This document shows, in pieces, positions 9,749 to 20,447 of a DNA stretch of 64,000 nucleotides. Source of the DNA: Cryptosporidium bovis (Eukaryota > Apicomplexa > Conoidasida > Eucoccidiorida > Cryptosporidiidae). Made by a program: the position numbers and the translations under genes. Numbering within the stretch: the first letter of the stretch is position 1; every line of letters begins with the position of its first letter. Where the stretch lies: assembly GCA_009768925.2 (NCBI GenBank), contig VHIT02000027.1:310001-374000 (forward strand), in the 5' to 3' direction. Under the pieces are notes generated by a model. The model saw only the letters and a program-made list of their open reading frames with translations, was not told the DNA's origin and did no database searches.

Positions 9749-10527
9749 TTATATAACATGTTTTGTCTATAGACTGTTCATAATATGGAGAAGTATTTAT
9801 TAATTTATTTTATCTTCCCTTATATTAACGAATTTCTTTTGATGTTTTGACTAAATTATATGAATTTTAATTTTTTATACATATAGTAATGTTATTAATA
9901 TATATAAATATATATATATCCAATATCAGTCTATATATATGCATTTGTGTGGTGAAATTAATAAAAAAAAGAACCATTAGTTTATCTAACCGTTTATATT
10001 TACTACTCGTTTTTACATATTTTTGAATACAGTATCACCTCTAAATGTACATTTAGTATTCAAAACCTCTATACAACCATGGTGATTTGCGTGCGATGCA
10101 ATCCTGTTTGTAAGCAAAGTAATATTTACATCATCAAAGTTGGAGTGAATAAAATAGTGGTAAGATGAGAAACTACATCACAGCAAACTGTTGTAAGCAT
10201 ATATACAAGGTGTTTCACAATATTATTGGCAGTGCAATGATATGTTTGTTCCTAAATTAATAACCACATAGTTTTAAGTAGAACACAAACAGCGTAAAAG
10301 CAATAATCTACTAATTAACGTTTTATTATTTCATTTTTTATCTATAAAAGCTTTTTTTCCTAATTTACTTGAAATGAAGTGTGTATTTGTTCGGTTTCCT
10401 TTTTATTATATCCAAAACCTATAACTAACTTTGAAATCCGACTTTTTTTCTATATTTCAACTCAAAAACTAGATATATATTCAAAACACAAGATATGTAC
10501 ATATTTGAATGCACCAATTAGTCATAA
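9749..10527. other. Convergent intergenic region (3' ends of two genes)
   Basis: About 780 bases between converging genes. It contains a TA microsatellite near 9897-9919 and no ORF of note. Presumed 3' untranslated and terminator DNA. Confidence 0.6.
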
Positions 10528-11481
10528 TTAGCAACCGGCACCAATTAATAGATTTAAAAACTTAATTGCCTGGCTACAAGCAAATGAGTCTGGTGTCTTA
10601 TCTGAAGGAATAATTAAAAATTCACCATTTTCATCCTTAACGAAACCGCAAGATATAAGTAATTCAAGTGACCCCTCATATTTCAATACCTTTGATTCAA
10701 ATGTTGGATTACTTAAACGTATTTTTCTATATTTTTCTTCGTATGGGTTACTCAATATATTTGATATGTAAGTTTTAAGTAGTGAAAAACACTTTATTAT
10801 TCCACTACTATCTGTCGATTTGTACATATTATTCATTTTATTGCAATAATATCCCACCTTTTCTTTATTACCCTTAGGTATGTCTTTTTTCTCCTCTTCA
10901 GGATATGGGCAGCCGAATCTTTCCTCCCATTCCATCTTTAATAAATTTAACTGTCTTTGTCTTTCTTTTTCATGAAAGTCTTTTTCTTTAGCTATCATTT
11001 CTATATTTCTCTTCCTCTCGGATTCTTCCATTTTCCTTTGTGCCTCTAATAATTGTTTTGTAGATGCTATTCTTCTTCTTTCTTTTTCTATCTCCTCCTC
11101 CTTCTCCTTATTAATGCGAATCTCACGAGCTTTTTTTTGTAATTCTTTTGCCTTCTCCAATATCTCCTCGTCTGTTAATTTTGCAGTATCCACTTTATTT
11201 TCAAATTCACCTTCCTTATCTGGTGACGCCACAACCTCTACAATTGCATCCTTCAATGATGGGTCATTACTATTTTCCTCTATCCATGTTATTGCATTTT
11301 CGAGTCCTGAATTTCTAGTAAAAAATAGTGATTTTTCAGATTCCACCTCCCCAAAACCCATTGATAATAAAGAATTTAGATATTCCTTATTTACGTACTC
11401 TTTTATTTCCTTACAATTAACATTATTATCCAATTTTCCTTCAAAAGTATCTTTTTTATTCTCATCTTGAAATGAACTCAT
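10528..11481 (-). CDS. UBA and PUB domain protein (ubiquitin / p97 adaptor type)
   Basis: 317 aa. A UBA-like domain spans about residues 33-72 (LNSLLSMGFGEVESEKSLFFT, then AITWIEEN), with the MGF loop typical of ubiquitin binding. A long charged coiled coil follows (~100-205), including an EKERRR stretch. A PUB domain fills ~225-305 (CFSLLKTYISNIL, YRKIRLSNPTF, LLISCGF), with the NPYEEKYRKIRLSN core seen in PNGase and UBXN6. PUB domains bind the C-terminal tail of p97/Cdc48, and the UBA binds ubiquitin, so an adaptor role in ubiquitin-dependent extraction is likely. No UBX or transglutaminase domain is present. Domain calls are firm; the exact orthologue is not assigned. Confidence 0.82.
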   Translation of the reverse strand: MSSFQDENKKDTFEGKLDNNVNCKEIKEYVNKEYLNSLLSMGFGEVESEKSLFFTRNSGLENAITWIEENSNDPSLKDAIVEVVASPDKEGEFENKVDTAKLTDEEILEKAKELQKKAREIRINKEKEEEIEKERRRIASTKQLLEAQRKMEESERKRNIEMIAKEKDFHEKERQRQLNLLKMEWEERFGCPYPEEEKKDIPKGNKEKVGYYCNKMNNMYKSTDSSGIIKCFSLLKTYISNILSNPYEEKYRKIRLSNPTFESKVLKYEGSLELLISCGFVKDENGEFLIIPSDKTPDSFACSQAIKFLNLLIGAGC

Positions 11482-12135
11482 GTTAATTCAGATATTCGGT
11501 GTAGCTTGTTAATATATTAATAAATATTTGGTTTTAGTAAAATATTAACAGGTAGTAAATTGAACCAGTGGTTTACCCCTTTACCTATTTGATTTATGTA
11601 CTATTTTATACTGCTATTGATTGTACTGGTCAAAAAAAATCGAAAATGCCTTTTTTAGTTTAAATTCTTTTTTACCTCAAATTTTTCAATTTATTTTTTT
11701 TCTGCTTACGTGTCCTTTTTACCGGCATGTAAAATAATTAAAAAATATAGTACCGGTTTCCCCACTCTCAAAATGCAATTAAAATAAAAATAACAAAGAT
11801 TTAAAAATAGTTTAAACTGTATATAAAGAACGGAAATAAAAGTAAAATTTATTATTTTGTAAGATGTAATTATACAAAAGGAACAATAAGATACTAATTT
11901 GAATATTTACCTATAATTTGATTAGTTTTGAAAGAAAAAAACATCAACGATTCAAAATATACTAAATTATTACAGAGCAATACTTAACTTGAGTATAAAT
12001 TTGTAGGTATTTGATAAATTATCTTCATTTATTGGTGATATCTATTATGTATAGTGTTACTTCATAATGAATTTAACATTAATCTAAGTTAATATCTTTT
12101 AGTTTTAATAGTACTAATTCGTGTAAATAAAGGTT
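11482..12135. other. Divergent intergenic region between UBA-PUB gene and condensin H
   Basis: About 650 bases, very AT-rich. No ORF and no GGCGCC core seen. Confidence 0.6.
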
Positions 12136-14813
12136 ATGGTGAGATTATCAATATACCAAAAGAACAAGGAAAATTACCACAAAAAAGGGGGGGTAAGTTG
12201 ATTTATATTATCATTATTTAAATTAACATATAATGATGACTAGATTAAGGCACACAAAAGAAGATCAATACTTAACAGTGGTACAAATGGCATAGAAAAC
12301 TGTTTTCCAAATGAACAAGGCTCAAATGAAAAACTTTCTAGAAAGTCAGTAGGTATTAAAGATAAAATTGATCAAAATAAGAAATATATTTCAGACAGGC
12401 TTTCTAACCAACTTTCAAATGAATCGCTAAATCAGCTTTGTAATCAATGTTTAAATTTACTAAGGCAAAATAAGATATCGTCCAAAAATGCATTTGAAAT
12501 AGTATTAATAGACCACTTGAACGACATTGTAAATGTTAATTCAGATGAGTCATTTGATAGTGATTATAGTCAAAATATAGACAAGATTAACAATGAGACT
12601 AAAAATGTTGGAACAAATAGAACTAATTTAAGGAATGGGAATAGTACACACCTTTTAGTTGACAAAAACAAGGATTCTGAATCCAGTGTTGGTGAAGATA
12701 ATTTCCAAAAATTTCAAAGAGCTGCAGTTACATTAGAAGCTTCCGCAAGAATATATGGTTATAGAGTCGATTCTACATTTGATAATGCGTATAGAATACT
12801 TTCAAATATAAAAAGTGGCCAGGCTTTATCTAAAAATATTGATACTGATATGAATGAGGATCAAGACGAGAATGAAATAGATCTCAACGAAGAAAGTAAA
12901 GATGGGAACAAAAAAATAAGTAAAAAAGTTAATTTTGACTTGAATTGCAATGACAAAACTAACAGAACATTAGTGTCGAACCGTGACTCAATTACAATTA
13001 AAAATTTTGATAAATGCAGGGATATTACTTGTAAACCATACTTTGTAAAGTTATTGGAAAGCGAAATTAGACTAAATAGAACAAGATACGGAATGGAGGA
13101 GATAGGAAATATTGGTTCTATGTCATCAACGATGATGAACAATCTAGATTTAAATCAAACAATTAATATTAACGAAGACACAAATAATCATTACGTTTCA
13201 CTGAAATATAATGTTTCTGGCGATAAAATGATAACTAACAATCAAAGTGACTATTCAAATTATTGTAAATCACTAAAATATCCCCTCAAAGTGAACAAAA
13301 AGACTCTTGAATTACTATTATCACCACTAGATAATGACTTTAAAGAAGGTGATGACAATTTTAGGATTTGTCCAGAAATAGATAAGATAATTGATTCAAT
13401 TCAATATATTTCGAATGAAGATAATATAAAGAATCAAACAAAGGAACTTATTGAATTTAAGTGTTATGAGAAACCTTTTGACTTAAAAATTCAAGATTCG
13501 AATCAAAGTATTGTAATTGACACTGCTGAAGATCAGGAATTGAATGCTAAAAATAATGATGTATTAAATAGCGATTGTGACGAGCAAAACATAGATAATC
13601 ATTTCCAGGAATATATTGAAAATATTTATAATGACTCGGAGGTTAATTTGAAATTGTTTTCAAATCAGGAGAATAACATATATGAAATAAAGAATAATGA
13701 AAAAACTCATTTTAACATAGGCGAAGTTCTGGACTACCTGATTAAGAATTCGAAAACAAACAAAATAACTAATGAACGTAAAAAGAGGAATGTTACAAAA
13801 TTAAATAGTAAGGAAAACAATATATCTAAGATAAATATTGATGACTTTATTAAAACTGGAAACAATGGTTTTAACGGAATTGAATGGGTTAAAAGCCTAC
13901 CAAAGAATACCACTAATAATTTGTCTTTAGGGCCTAAGAAAAAACAAAAAAATTCTACTGTATGTTTTTCTGGATCTGGAGGTAAAGTGTTTGTTAATCA
14001 CGAAAACAAAACTAGCAGTATATTCAATTATAATCAAAATCATTTGTTTTGTTTGGCAAATATATCAAATACAAAAGTTAATTTTGAATACCTTCACAAA
14101 AGTAACAATGATGAAAATATTGATCAAAATAATTATTTTGTTGAAAATACTAATATTTGTGTAGAAAATAATGCAAATGAATGCTTTAGTCACGTTAACA
14201 ATCAAAATAATCCATATTCACAGCAAGATAATGCTAACTTCGATTTAATGAATAATCATAATGAAATAGAAGAATTTATATCTGAAGCAAACTCTGGGGG
14301 CGACTGTAATATTTCAAACTATGATAATATTGAAAAAAAACATATTATTGTTCCAACAAATAATTTTAATGTTAGTTCTTTATTAGAGAGAAGTTCAAAA
14401 ACAATTACTATTATTAATGAACAAAATGCGTTTTCACAAAAATTTGGAAAATTTTCTAACTATGTTGACATCGATTTTATTAAGGAAAATATTAAAAAAT
14501 CAATAGAAATATTAAATTCAAACAACAATACCCTCTCACTTTATAATATAATAAAAACTACGGTAAGTTGATTTATTGACCAAAAATTAAATTCGAAATA
14601 ACAATATTGTTTTAGAGAACATTGATTTCTGAAACTAGCATCTCTGTTTCACCTGGAATATTTTTCATCTGTGTTTTACATATTTGTAATGAAGAAAGAT
14701 ACTCACTTAGTTATTTGAATAACTCGAATTACCCGGAGAGAATATCTGAACTAGAAGATCATGTCGCTGATGAGTCCTCTTTAGATATTATATTGGAAAA
14801 GGAGGAAGATTAA
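12136..14813 (+). CDS. CAP-H: Condensin complex subunit 2 (CAP-H/Barren kleisin), three exons
   Basis: 857 aa by my model: exon 1 12136-12192, exon 2 12244-14562, exon 3 14616-14813. The N-terminal kleisin helices read LNQLCNQCLNLLRQNKISSK followed by NAFEIVLIDHLNDIV. The signature FQRAAVTLEASARIYGYRVD and DNAYRIL (near residue 174) is the conserved CAP-H core. Exon 3 supplies the conserved C-terminal block that binds the SMC head (ISVSPGIFFICVLHICNEE, then an acidic tail). Condensin compacts mitotic chromosomes. The middle is Asn-rich and poorly conserved. Both introns fall between codons. The acceptor of intron 1 could instead be 6 bases later (exon from 12250), removing two residues. The longest uninterrupted frame (12517-14571) starts at a TTG and misses both ends. 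Confidence 0.88.
12193..12243 (+). other. Intron 1 of condensin H (51 nt)
   Basis: GTAAGT donor after a G-run and acceptor CTAG. An alternative in-frame acceptor ends at 12249. It is in phase and contains a stop only in its last codon. Confidence 0.8.
14563..14615 (+). other. Intron 2 of condensin H (53 nt)
   Basis: GTAAGT donor and acceptor TTGTTTTAG. Removing it joins ...IIKTT to RTLISETSISVSPG, restoring the family C-terminus. Confidence 0.88.
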
Positions 14814-15467
14814 ATATATTGTTTGTAGTAAGAATACATGGCTTTAAAAATTTATTGAGAATAACGTTCTATCTTCTTAGTTAATGATATGAATTCCCGA
14901 CAGAAAACTCGTTCCTTTTTGATTCGGTAGTTAGTATGCACTATACTAAGGTTATCCCGTAACTTGTGTGCGAGTAAAATCGATACACACGAACTGTATA
15001 GCAGAAATGCTAAGTATAATCCGGCAGAATAACTTTGTTTGTACCCTAGCTCATTCACAAAATTTACAGAAGGAGAATAAACTAAATTCAAGTCCTATTT
15101 CATTCTAGTAGAAAAATTTTTAACACAATTATTGGCGCCAATTTCTTTAAAGTTTTAAATTGGTATAAAAGAGTAACAGTGATAACATTAATAAAAAATT
15201 AAACAGAATCATAGAGTAGGTGCAAAAATAATATTTCTTTCCTTTATAATTAAAAGAGGAGCTGTTCTAAGATCTATATATTTGTGACTTACAAGAAGTA
15301 AAATACATATTCACATTGGTTAACTACATCAAATGAAATCACTCTTATACCATATATAGGCCTCGATTGGAACAGTAGGGTTATAAGACGGGTATTTCCG
15401 TATATAAAGGCAGATTTAAATTACTCAATTTGTTTCATTCTGTACTTGACTATTGTCTGTCGCAAAG
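14814..15467. other. Intergenic: upstream region of MCTS1
   Basis: About 650 bases. The 79-codon minus frame at 14852-15091 is not convincing. It contains the E2F-like palindrome at 15132-15141 and TATA-like stretches (GTATAAAAG near 15162, TATATAAAGG near 15402). Confidence 0.6.
15132..15141. promoter_or_regulatory. E2F/DP-like palindrome TTGGCGCCAA
   Basis: A perfect 10-bp palindrome about 330 bases upstream of the MCTS1 ATG. Best-match form of the TTGGCGC core on both strands. Confidence 0.65.
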
Positions 15468-16007
15468 ATGATGAAGAAATTCTCTCAAGAGAGTATTTCT
15501 ACTCAAAATCAACTGAAGTCATCAGTTCAAAGATCAGTAAGAGCGAGCATATTATCGCAATACCCACTTTTAGAAGAAGTTATTGATGAAATATTGCCAA
15601 AAAAGGGAAACATAGTACTGGCAAAATGCTCGGGGCATATTCAATTTATAGTATTTGAATCAATACCACTCTTTTTTCAACAAAGAGATGGCCCTTGGTT
15701 TCCCACACTCCGTTTATTACATAAATATCCAGATATGATGCCCACAATGCAGGTTGATAAAGGAGCCATTAAATATGTATTAAAAGGATCAAATATAATG
15801 TGCCCTGGTTTAACTTCTCCTGGTGGAAAAATGGATAATGTTGGACAAAAACAAGTAGTTAAAATAGTTGGAGAAGGTTGCACAAACGCATGTTCTATAG
15901 GAATCACTATTATGAGTACAGCAGAGATAGAAGAAATAAACAAAGGAATTTGTATTGAAAATATTCACTACCTTAATGACGGACTATGGCAAGTAAATAA
16001 ATTTTGA
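15468..16007 (+). CDS. MCTS1: MCTS1/Tma20-like PUA-domain translation re-initiation factor
   Basis: 179 aa from the ATG at 15468, beginning MMKKFSQES, which aligns with the MFKKF start of animal MCT-1; the open frame extends five codons further only through a TTG. The N-terminal half contains ILPKKGNIVLAKC and QRDGPWFPTLRLLHKYP. The C-terminal PUA domain (~90-170) contains VDKGAIKYVLKGSNIMCPGL and ends GICIENIHYLNDGLWQV, almost the family consensus. With DENR the protein recycles 40S subunits and supports re-initiation and non-canonical initiation. Length equals the human protein (about 181 aa). It acts in the cytosol. Confidence 0.94.
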   Translation: MMKKFSQESISTQNQLKSSVQRSVRASILSQYPLLEEVIDEILPKKGNIVLAKCSGHIQFIVFESIPLFFQQRDGPWFPTLRLLHKYPDMMPTMQVDKGAIKYVLKGSNIMCPGLTSPGGKMDNVGQKQVVKIVGEGCTNACSIGITIMSTAEIEEINKGICIENIHYLNDGLWQVNKF

Positions 16008-16439
16008 CTGAAAAAATTAGTGATAATCCGTGCATTATTAGAAATGTAACACACTACATCAATATATGGTTTTGTGAAAGCCATTACCTTCCATTTAAGT
16101 TCACTTTTCACTTTAATGTTTCTCATCTTCCAGTGCTTTTCCGCCTTTGTTTTATTGCGTGTGCCCATATTTGTATTAATTATTATGTACCGGAAAGAGC
16201 GGTAATACTTATTGCCCCATAAATCTAGAAGATTATTTCCTCAAAAAGATTACGCCTTCATTGGAAAATGTGTCATTAGCTAACTATTTTTTGTAGGTGG
16301 CATAGAAAATTGTATGTATAAAGATTTTAGACTCTTTTATTTGCATTTGTAACTCAGGGAAATTATAATACAAGTTGTTTTTCTCGTTTTCTTGGTCAAT
16401 GGCAATTGCATGGAGCATTTATAGTTTGAAAAAAGAATA
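16008..16439. other. Intergenic region before the acidic protein gene
   Basis: About 430 bases with no supported gene; the short frames on both strands here look fortuitous. Confidence 0.6.
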
Positions 16440-18332
16440 ATGAAAATAGAAGATGAGACAAATACCTTAAAAAATTCTGAAATTTTTGAAAAAACTAAGA
16501 GTTTGTCTTATATTATAGAGAATGATGAGGACTATGGTTCCAAACTAACTGAACTACTTTCTCATAATTCAAAAGGAGTACCTGTGCTAAGTATAAGTAA
16601 AATAGGCCTATCAAACAGTATAAATACTGTTGATAATAAGGAGATAGAGTCTCTAATCGATGTATTGTTTTCTAATTCTGAAGTAATCAACGCCTCTGAA
16701 GTTAAATTTGATCATTACTCCGACTCTGATGATTTTTTTGACGAGTACAATAGTAATCGAGAGAGTATAAGTGAAACTAAAAGTGAAGAGGATCAAATAA
16801 ACAATTACATTGCAGTTCCGGAAGAGAAAAATGACTCCTTAATCAGTTCAAATAAATTAAGCTCATACTTTGAAAATATGTACGGTGAGTGTGATAAAGT
16901 AATAGATGATGGATTGGAATTTGACATTGAACAAAAAGAAGTGGAACTAACTGAAGCTGAATATGCTTGTGGGGGTGAGGAGTTTTTAATAGATAAACTA
17001 GACTCAGACTCGATAAACGAATGTTTTGAACAAAATGAGCTTAAGCATGAGAAAGAAGAACTGTCATGTGAGAATAGTGAAAAATATATGCGAAATACTG
17101 TTGAGACAGTAAGTATTGAACAAGCATCTGAAAATGAGGCAAGTAATGCCTATTACAAGGATTCCGACAAATTGGATTTTGATGGTATAGATGTCAATAA
17201 TCTTGCAATGAGTGGAAAAGCTGTGAATGAAGAGTTAAAAGAAGACGAATTACACGGAGTAAATTTAGGTCAAGACCGTTATTGGGACCACTTTAACTCG
17301 AATATAGGCATTGAAGCAAAAGCTGATCGAAGACAAGGGATGTCTTTGACGGAGACATTTAATTTAGATAACGCTGAAAGTCAAGATAACATTATAAAGT
17401 GGAAGCTTAAAATATCGAATTTAATGAGAACTGATAATGAATATAACAAATTTAGCAATAATAGAAGCAGCTACATGGAAGAAGCGAACATCAAAAGTAA
17501 CACTTATTTTTATGGTACTAGCCATCATACAAGTACAGAGGATGAAATTCAAACTAATAACTATGATGGAGGTCTATCTGCTTTAATGGCAACCTCAAAA
17601 AAGGATTTAAAGAGCGATGTTATAAGTGAAATAGAAAATGAGCTTAAGAACTGTAGATTATCTTTGGATATCAATTCAAATAGAGCAAAAAACTACATTG
17701 GTATTGGCTCAAGCGATCTGAATCTTGCACTTGACGATCTGTTTATGGATTGCAGCGAATACACTACCAAATATGATTCGGAAACCAGCATTTTTAATGA
17801 CAACAAACACTATTTAACTAGTTCTCCGATAAACAAAAGCAATATCGAGAAAAATAATGAAGACAAAAATACAAGTTCTGATCTAAAGAATTCAATTCTG
17901 TCTTCTACTTTAAATGTTAGCAAAATGAACGAATGTGAAAGTACTGTTGATAATAATAGTTCATCCACATTAAATGTTAAATTGTACCCACGCAATAAAA
18001 TTGAAAAAAATACCGAAATTGATTTTTCTGAAACACTGAATTTAACCCACTACTCGGTCGGAAGTGGGGATTTTTGTCTTGAAAACACTTTAAGGCTAAA
18101 CAGCAGTGGTGGTAATAATAGACATAAAAACTCTAAATATAATAGAAATGAGGATTTGGAGGAGGCGGAATCAGCTAACACAAAAATTAGAGGTTTGGGT
18201 AACAGTAACGCAGTGTCATTCCAGCCAGCAACACCTGATCCCAATGACATTGTTGTGGCTATAAAACTTTTAGCATTAGTTAAGGATGTGAAGAAGCAAA
18301 TAAGTCTAATTAAAAGTAAGAGGTTTGTTTAA
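16440..18332 (+). CDS. Acidic Ser/Asn/Glu-rich protein of unknown function
   Basis: 630 aa, unbroken, ATG in good context. It is rich in Ser, Asn, Asp and Glu throughout, with no membrane segment and no recognisable fold. Short repeated phrases of the form SxTLN occur late (SSTLNVSK, SSTLNVKL, SETLNLTH, ENTLRLN; an earlier one is TETFNLDN near residue 303). They look like a degenerate short linear motif, S/E-x-T-L/F-N. The last ~35 residues (PDPNDIVVAIKLLALVKDVK and a basic tail) are better ordered and could be a helical binding segment. It is followed after 102 bases by the UBE3D-like gene on the same strand. Probably a lineage-specific, disordered nuclear or scaffold protein; no function assigned. 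Confidence 0.6.
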   Translation: MKIEDETNTLKNSEIFEKTKSLSYIIENDEDYGSKLTELLSHNSKGVPVLSISKIGLSNSINTVDNKEIESLIDVLFSNSEVINASEVKFDHYSDSDDFFDEYNSNRESISETKSEEDQINNYIAVPEEKNDSLISSNKLSSYFENMYGECDKVIDDGLEFDIEQKEVELTEAEYACGGEEFLIDKLDSDSINECFEQNELKHEKEELSCENSEKYMRNTVETVSIEQASENEASNAYYKDSDKLDFDGIDVNNLAMSGKAVNEELKEDELHGVNLGQDRYWDHFNSNIGIEAKADRRQGMSLTETFNLDNAESQDNIIKWKLKISNLMRTDNEYNKFSNNRSSYMEEANIKSNTYFYGTSHHTSTEDEIQTNNYDGGLSALMATSKKDLKSDVISEIENELKNCRLSLDINSNRAKNYIGIGSSDLNLALDDLFMDCSEYTTKYDSETSIFNDNKHYLTSSPINKSNIEKNNEDKNTSSDLKNSILSSTLNVSKMNECESTVDNNSSSTLNVKLYPRNKIEKNTEIDFSETLNLTHYSVGSGDFCLENTLRLNSSGGNNRHKNSKYNRNEDLEEAESANTKIRGLGNSNAVSFQPATPDPNDIVVAIKLLALVKDVKKQISLIKSKRFV

Positions 18333-18434
18333 AAAGGATCAAAAGCGCGGGCTAAAGTATTGCTTACAATTAACATTACAAGTAATCAGGTTATGTAATT
18401 TCTGACTTTCTGTCTAAATGTTGAAATTATTTGC

Positions 18435-20030
18435 ATGATGTGCAGTTACCATGTTGTATTTGAGCTGGACGGTTACATCAACAATAGAATTTTAACGCTA
18501 TTTTACTTTGAAAGAAAAATCCTGGAATTGTTAACTAAAAAAGTAGGTGAAGGTAATTTGAACAGTAAAATAATAACAAATTTACTGACAAAGGATGAAG
18601 ACCAGTATTGGATTGAACTGAGAAGCAACACTTCCGAAAATATTGAAGTTTGCCAGAAATCTGAGTTAATTTTTGCCTTTTTCATTAACGTGCCAAAAAG
18701 CATTGAATTAATTGATATTTTCAAAGTAAATTATTATAGTGAAAATGAGCATTATGGGAATGACTTTACGGAGAACAACAGAGACTTAATACTGCTTTTT
18801 AGAGTAGTATTCAATTCCAAAAAGAAATACAGTCTCAAGACAAGTTTAGTTTCAAATGGTATTTTGGAAGACTTGCGCAAATACATATACAATAATACTA
18901 TTGAAATTGGAGGCAACGAGACCTTGAATATGGATACCGAAAATGCCATTTTAAGTAAGTATACTGAGGGAAGTAATTCAAGATTAGTGGAGGGGACTAC
19001 ATTCAGTATTCGTTGCAATAAATGTGCCAATTTGATTTCAAAATACATCGACACTTGTGTAGTGGCACCTTTACCTAGTGAAATGTTGATACATGGCTCA
19101 GAAGTTTTGGCATGTGACAACTGTTACCCCCTACTCAGTAAAAGTACTGCGGCGAACAACTATAGTTTCTACGCGAGAAACAACTGGATTTGTTTGGGTC
19201 AGTACCATATTTCACTTAATTCGGAAAATGTACTTGGGATTGAAAAAGATACGTCTAAAGTTTGCAAAAGTACGAATCATCTTTTTATTAAAGATATGAA
19301 TGATGTCTATTACGACAGTGACAGAGACTACAACCTTATTAACTGCTCCAATTGTAAAAATATTCTCGGTTGGATGAACAGTACAGATAATAACTACAAT
19401 ATTATGAAATCCAGTGTGCTACTTTTGATTTCGAACAATAACCTAGGTGTAACATTATTTAACAATTATCCATCAATTTCCTCATTGTTATATTACATCG
19501 AGAGGTACGTGAGACAACACTCAAACATTATTGTCTTCAATGTGGATAATGAGAAAGAATACATGAACTTATATATCATTAAGAAGAATTGTTTCAAAGT
19601 AAAATTCTCAGGTAAAATTAGTAAATATGACGAGCATTTTGATACAGGTTTAAGTGATAATTCCATGAATAATGAAATCCAAAATTCAACCTCGAATATT
19701 AGTGGGTCTAGATTTTTCCTCTATAGTAGAATCTTGTTTACTTATAGAGCGAGTGAAAGTGGTAGTGTTGTTTTTAACGAAACTAGTGGCTATGCGAACA
19801 ATGTCGCTGCCAGTGTGGAATATGAGGGTAAAGCCACCACTAAGAGAAGTGAATCGGCAACCAAAAGCTTCCTCAATAAAACAGAAAATCCGGATGCCAA
19901 ATCCCATATAGTGTATATTGAGAAAGCAGAGTATGAGTTCCTAAAGGTTCAAGTTGTAAGAAACACACTGTTTCTAAACCACTCCTTCCTTGAAGTCCCG
20001 ATTTTCTCCGACGACTTGGCATTTAATTAG
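18435..20030 (+). CDS. UBE3D-like (HECT_2 family) E2-binding protein
   Basis: 531 aa. Two CxxC pairs with the spacing and neighbours of the UBE3D/HECT_2 family are visible. The first is IRCNKCANLISK, followed by a PLPSEMLIHGSE block and C-D-N-C. The second is INCSNCKNILGWM, matching the family C-x2-C-x3-LG motif near residue 310. In other eukaryotes the family binds E2 enzymes such as UBE2C and may act as an atypical E3. The N- and C-terminal parts are divergent, and a Ser/Thr-rich insert lies around residues 455-500. The start could be either of two consecutive ATGs. The assignment rests on motif pattern, so moderate confidence. Confidence 0.6.
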   Translation: MMCSYHVVFELDGYINNRILTLFYFERKILELLTKKVGEGNLNSKIITNLLTKDEDQYWIELRSNTSENIEVCQKSELIFAFFINVPKSIELIDIFKVNYYSENEHYGNDFTENNRDLILLFRVVFNSKKKYSLKTSLVSNGILEDLRKYIYNNTIEIGGNETLNMDTENAILSKYTEGSNSRLVEGTTFSIRCNKCANLISKYIDTCVVAPLPSEMLIHGSEVLACDNCYPLLSKSTAANNYSFYARNNWICLGQYHISLNSENVLGIEKDTSKVCKSTNHLFIKDMNDVYYDSDRDYNLINCSNCKNILGWMNSTDNNYNIMKSSVLLLISNNNLGVTLFNNYPSISSLLYYIERYVRQHSNIIVFNVDNEKEYMNLYIIKKNCFKVKFSGKISKYDEHFDTGLSDNSMNNEIQNSTSNISGSRFFLYSRILFTYRASESGSVVFNETSGYANNVAASVEYEGKATTKRSESATKSFLNKTENPDAKSHIVYIEKAEYEFLKVQVVRNTLFLNHSFLEVPIFSDDLAFN

Positions 20031-20447
20031 ATAATAGACCAAATAAACCGGATAACTTAACAGAAGATTAATTGTTATATTTAGGCACTAAGTTCAATTC
20101 ATCGGTACAATTCTATTTAAAACAATAATAGCAACGCCATTTCTAGTTAATATTACAACCTATTTACTTGTAGACCAACGCATCGTCCATTAGTGTTACT
20201 TTCACCATTTTCACCACTTTTATTTATGTTCAAAAAGCTCATGAATCAAAATTATTTGAGAATTACCTAGTTTACATTGCCGTCTTCTATGCAATCAAAT
20301 TAGGTTGTAAACCTAGAACTAGATAAACGACAAAGAGAGCGGGCCAGGTTGAAACAATAACAAGGGCATGTTCCTAAGTGATACATAAAGTGGAAGGAAA
20401 AGCAGTCTAAATTGAGTTGTTTTTTGTTTGAATCAAAATTCCGATTA
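20031..20447. other. Convergent intergenic region
   Basis: About 415 bases between the 3' ends of the UBE3D-like and CacyBP genes. A small inverted repeat (TAGGTT-x2-AACCTA type) lies near 20302. Nothing else seen. Confidence 0.5.
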
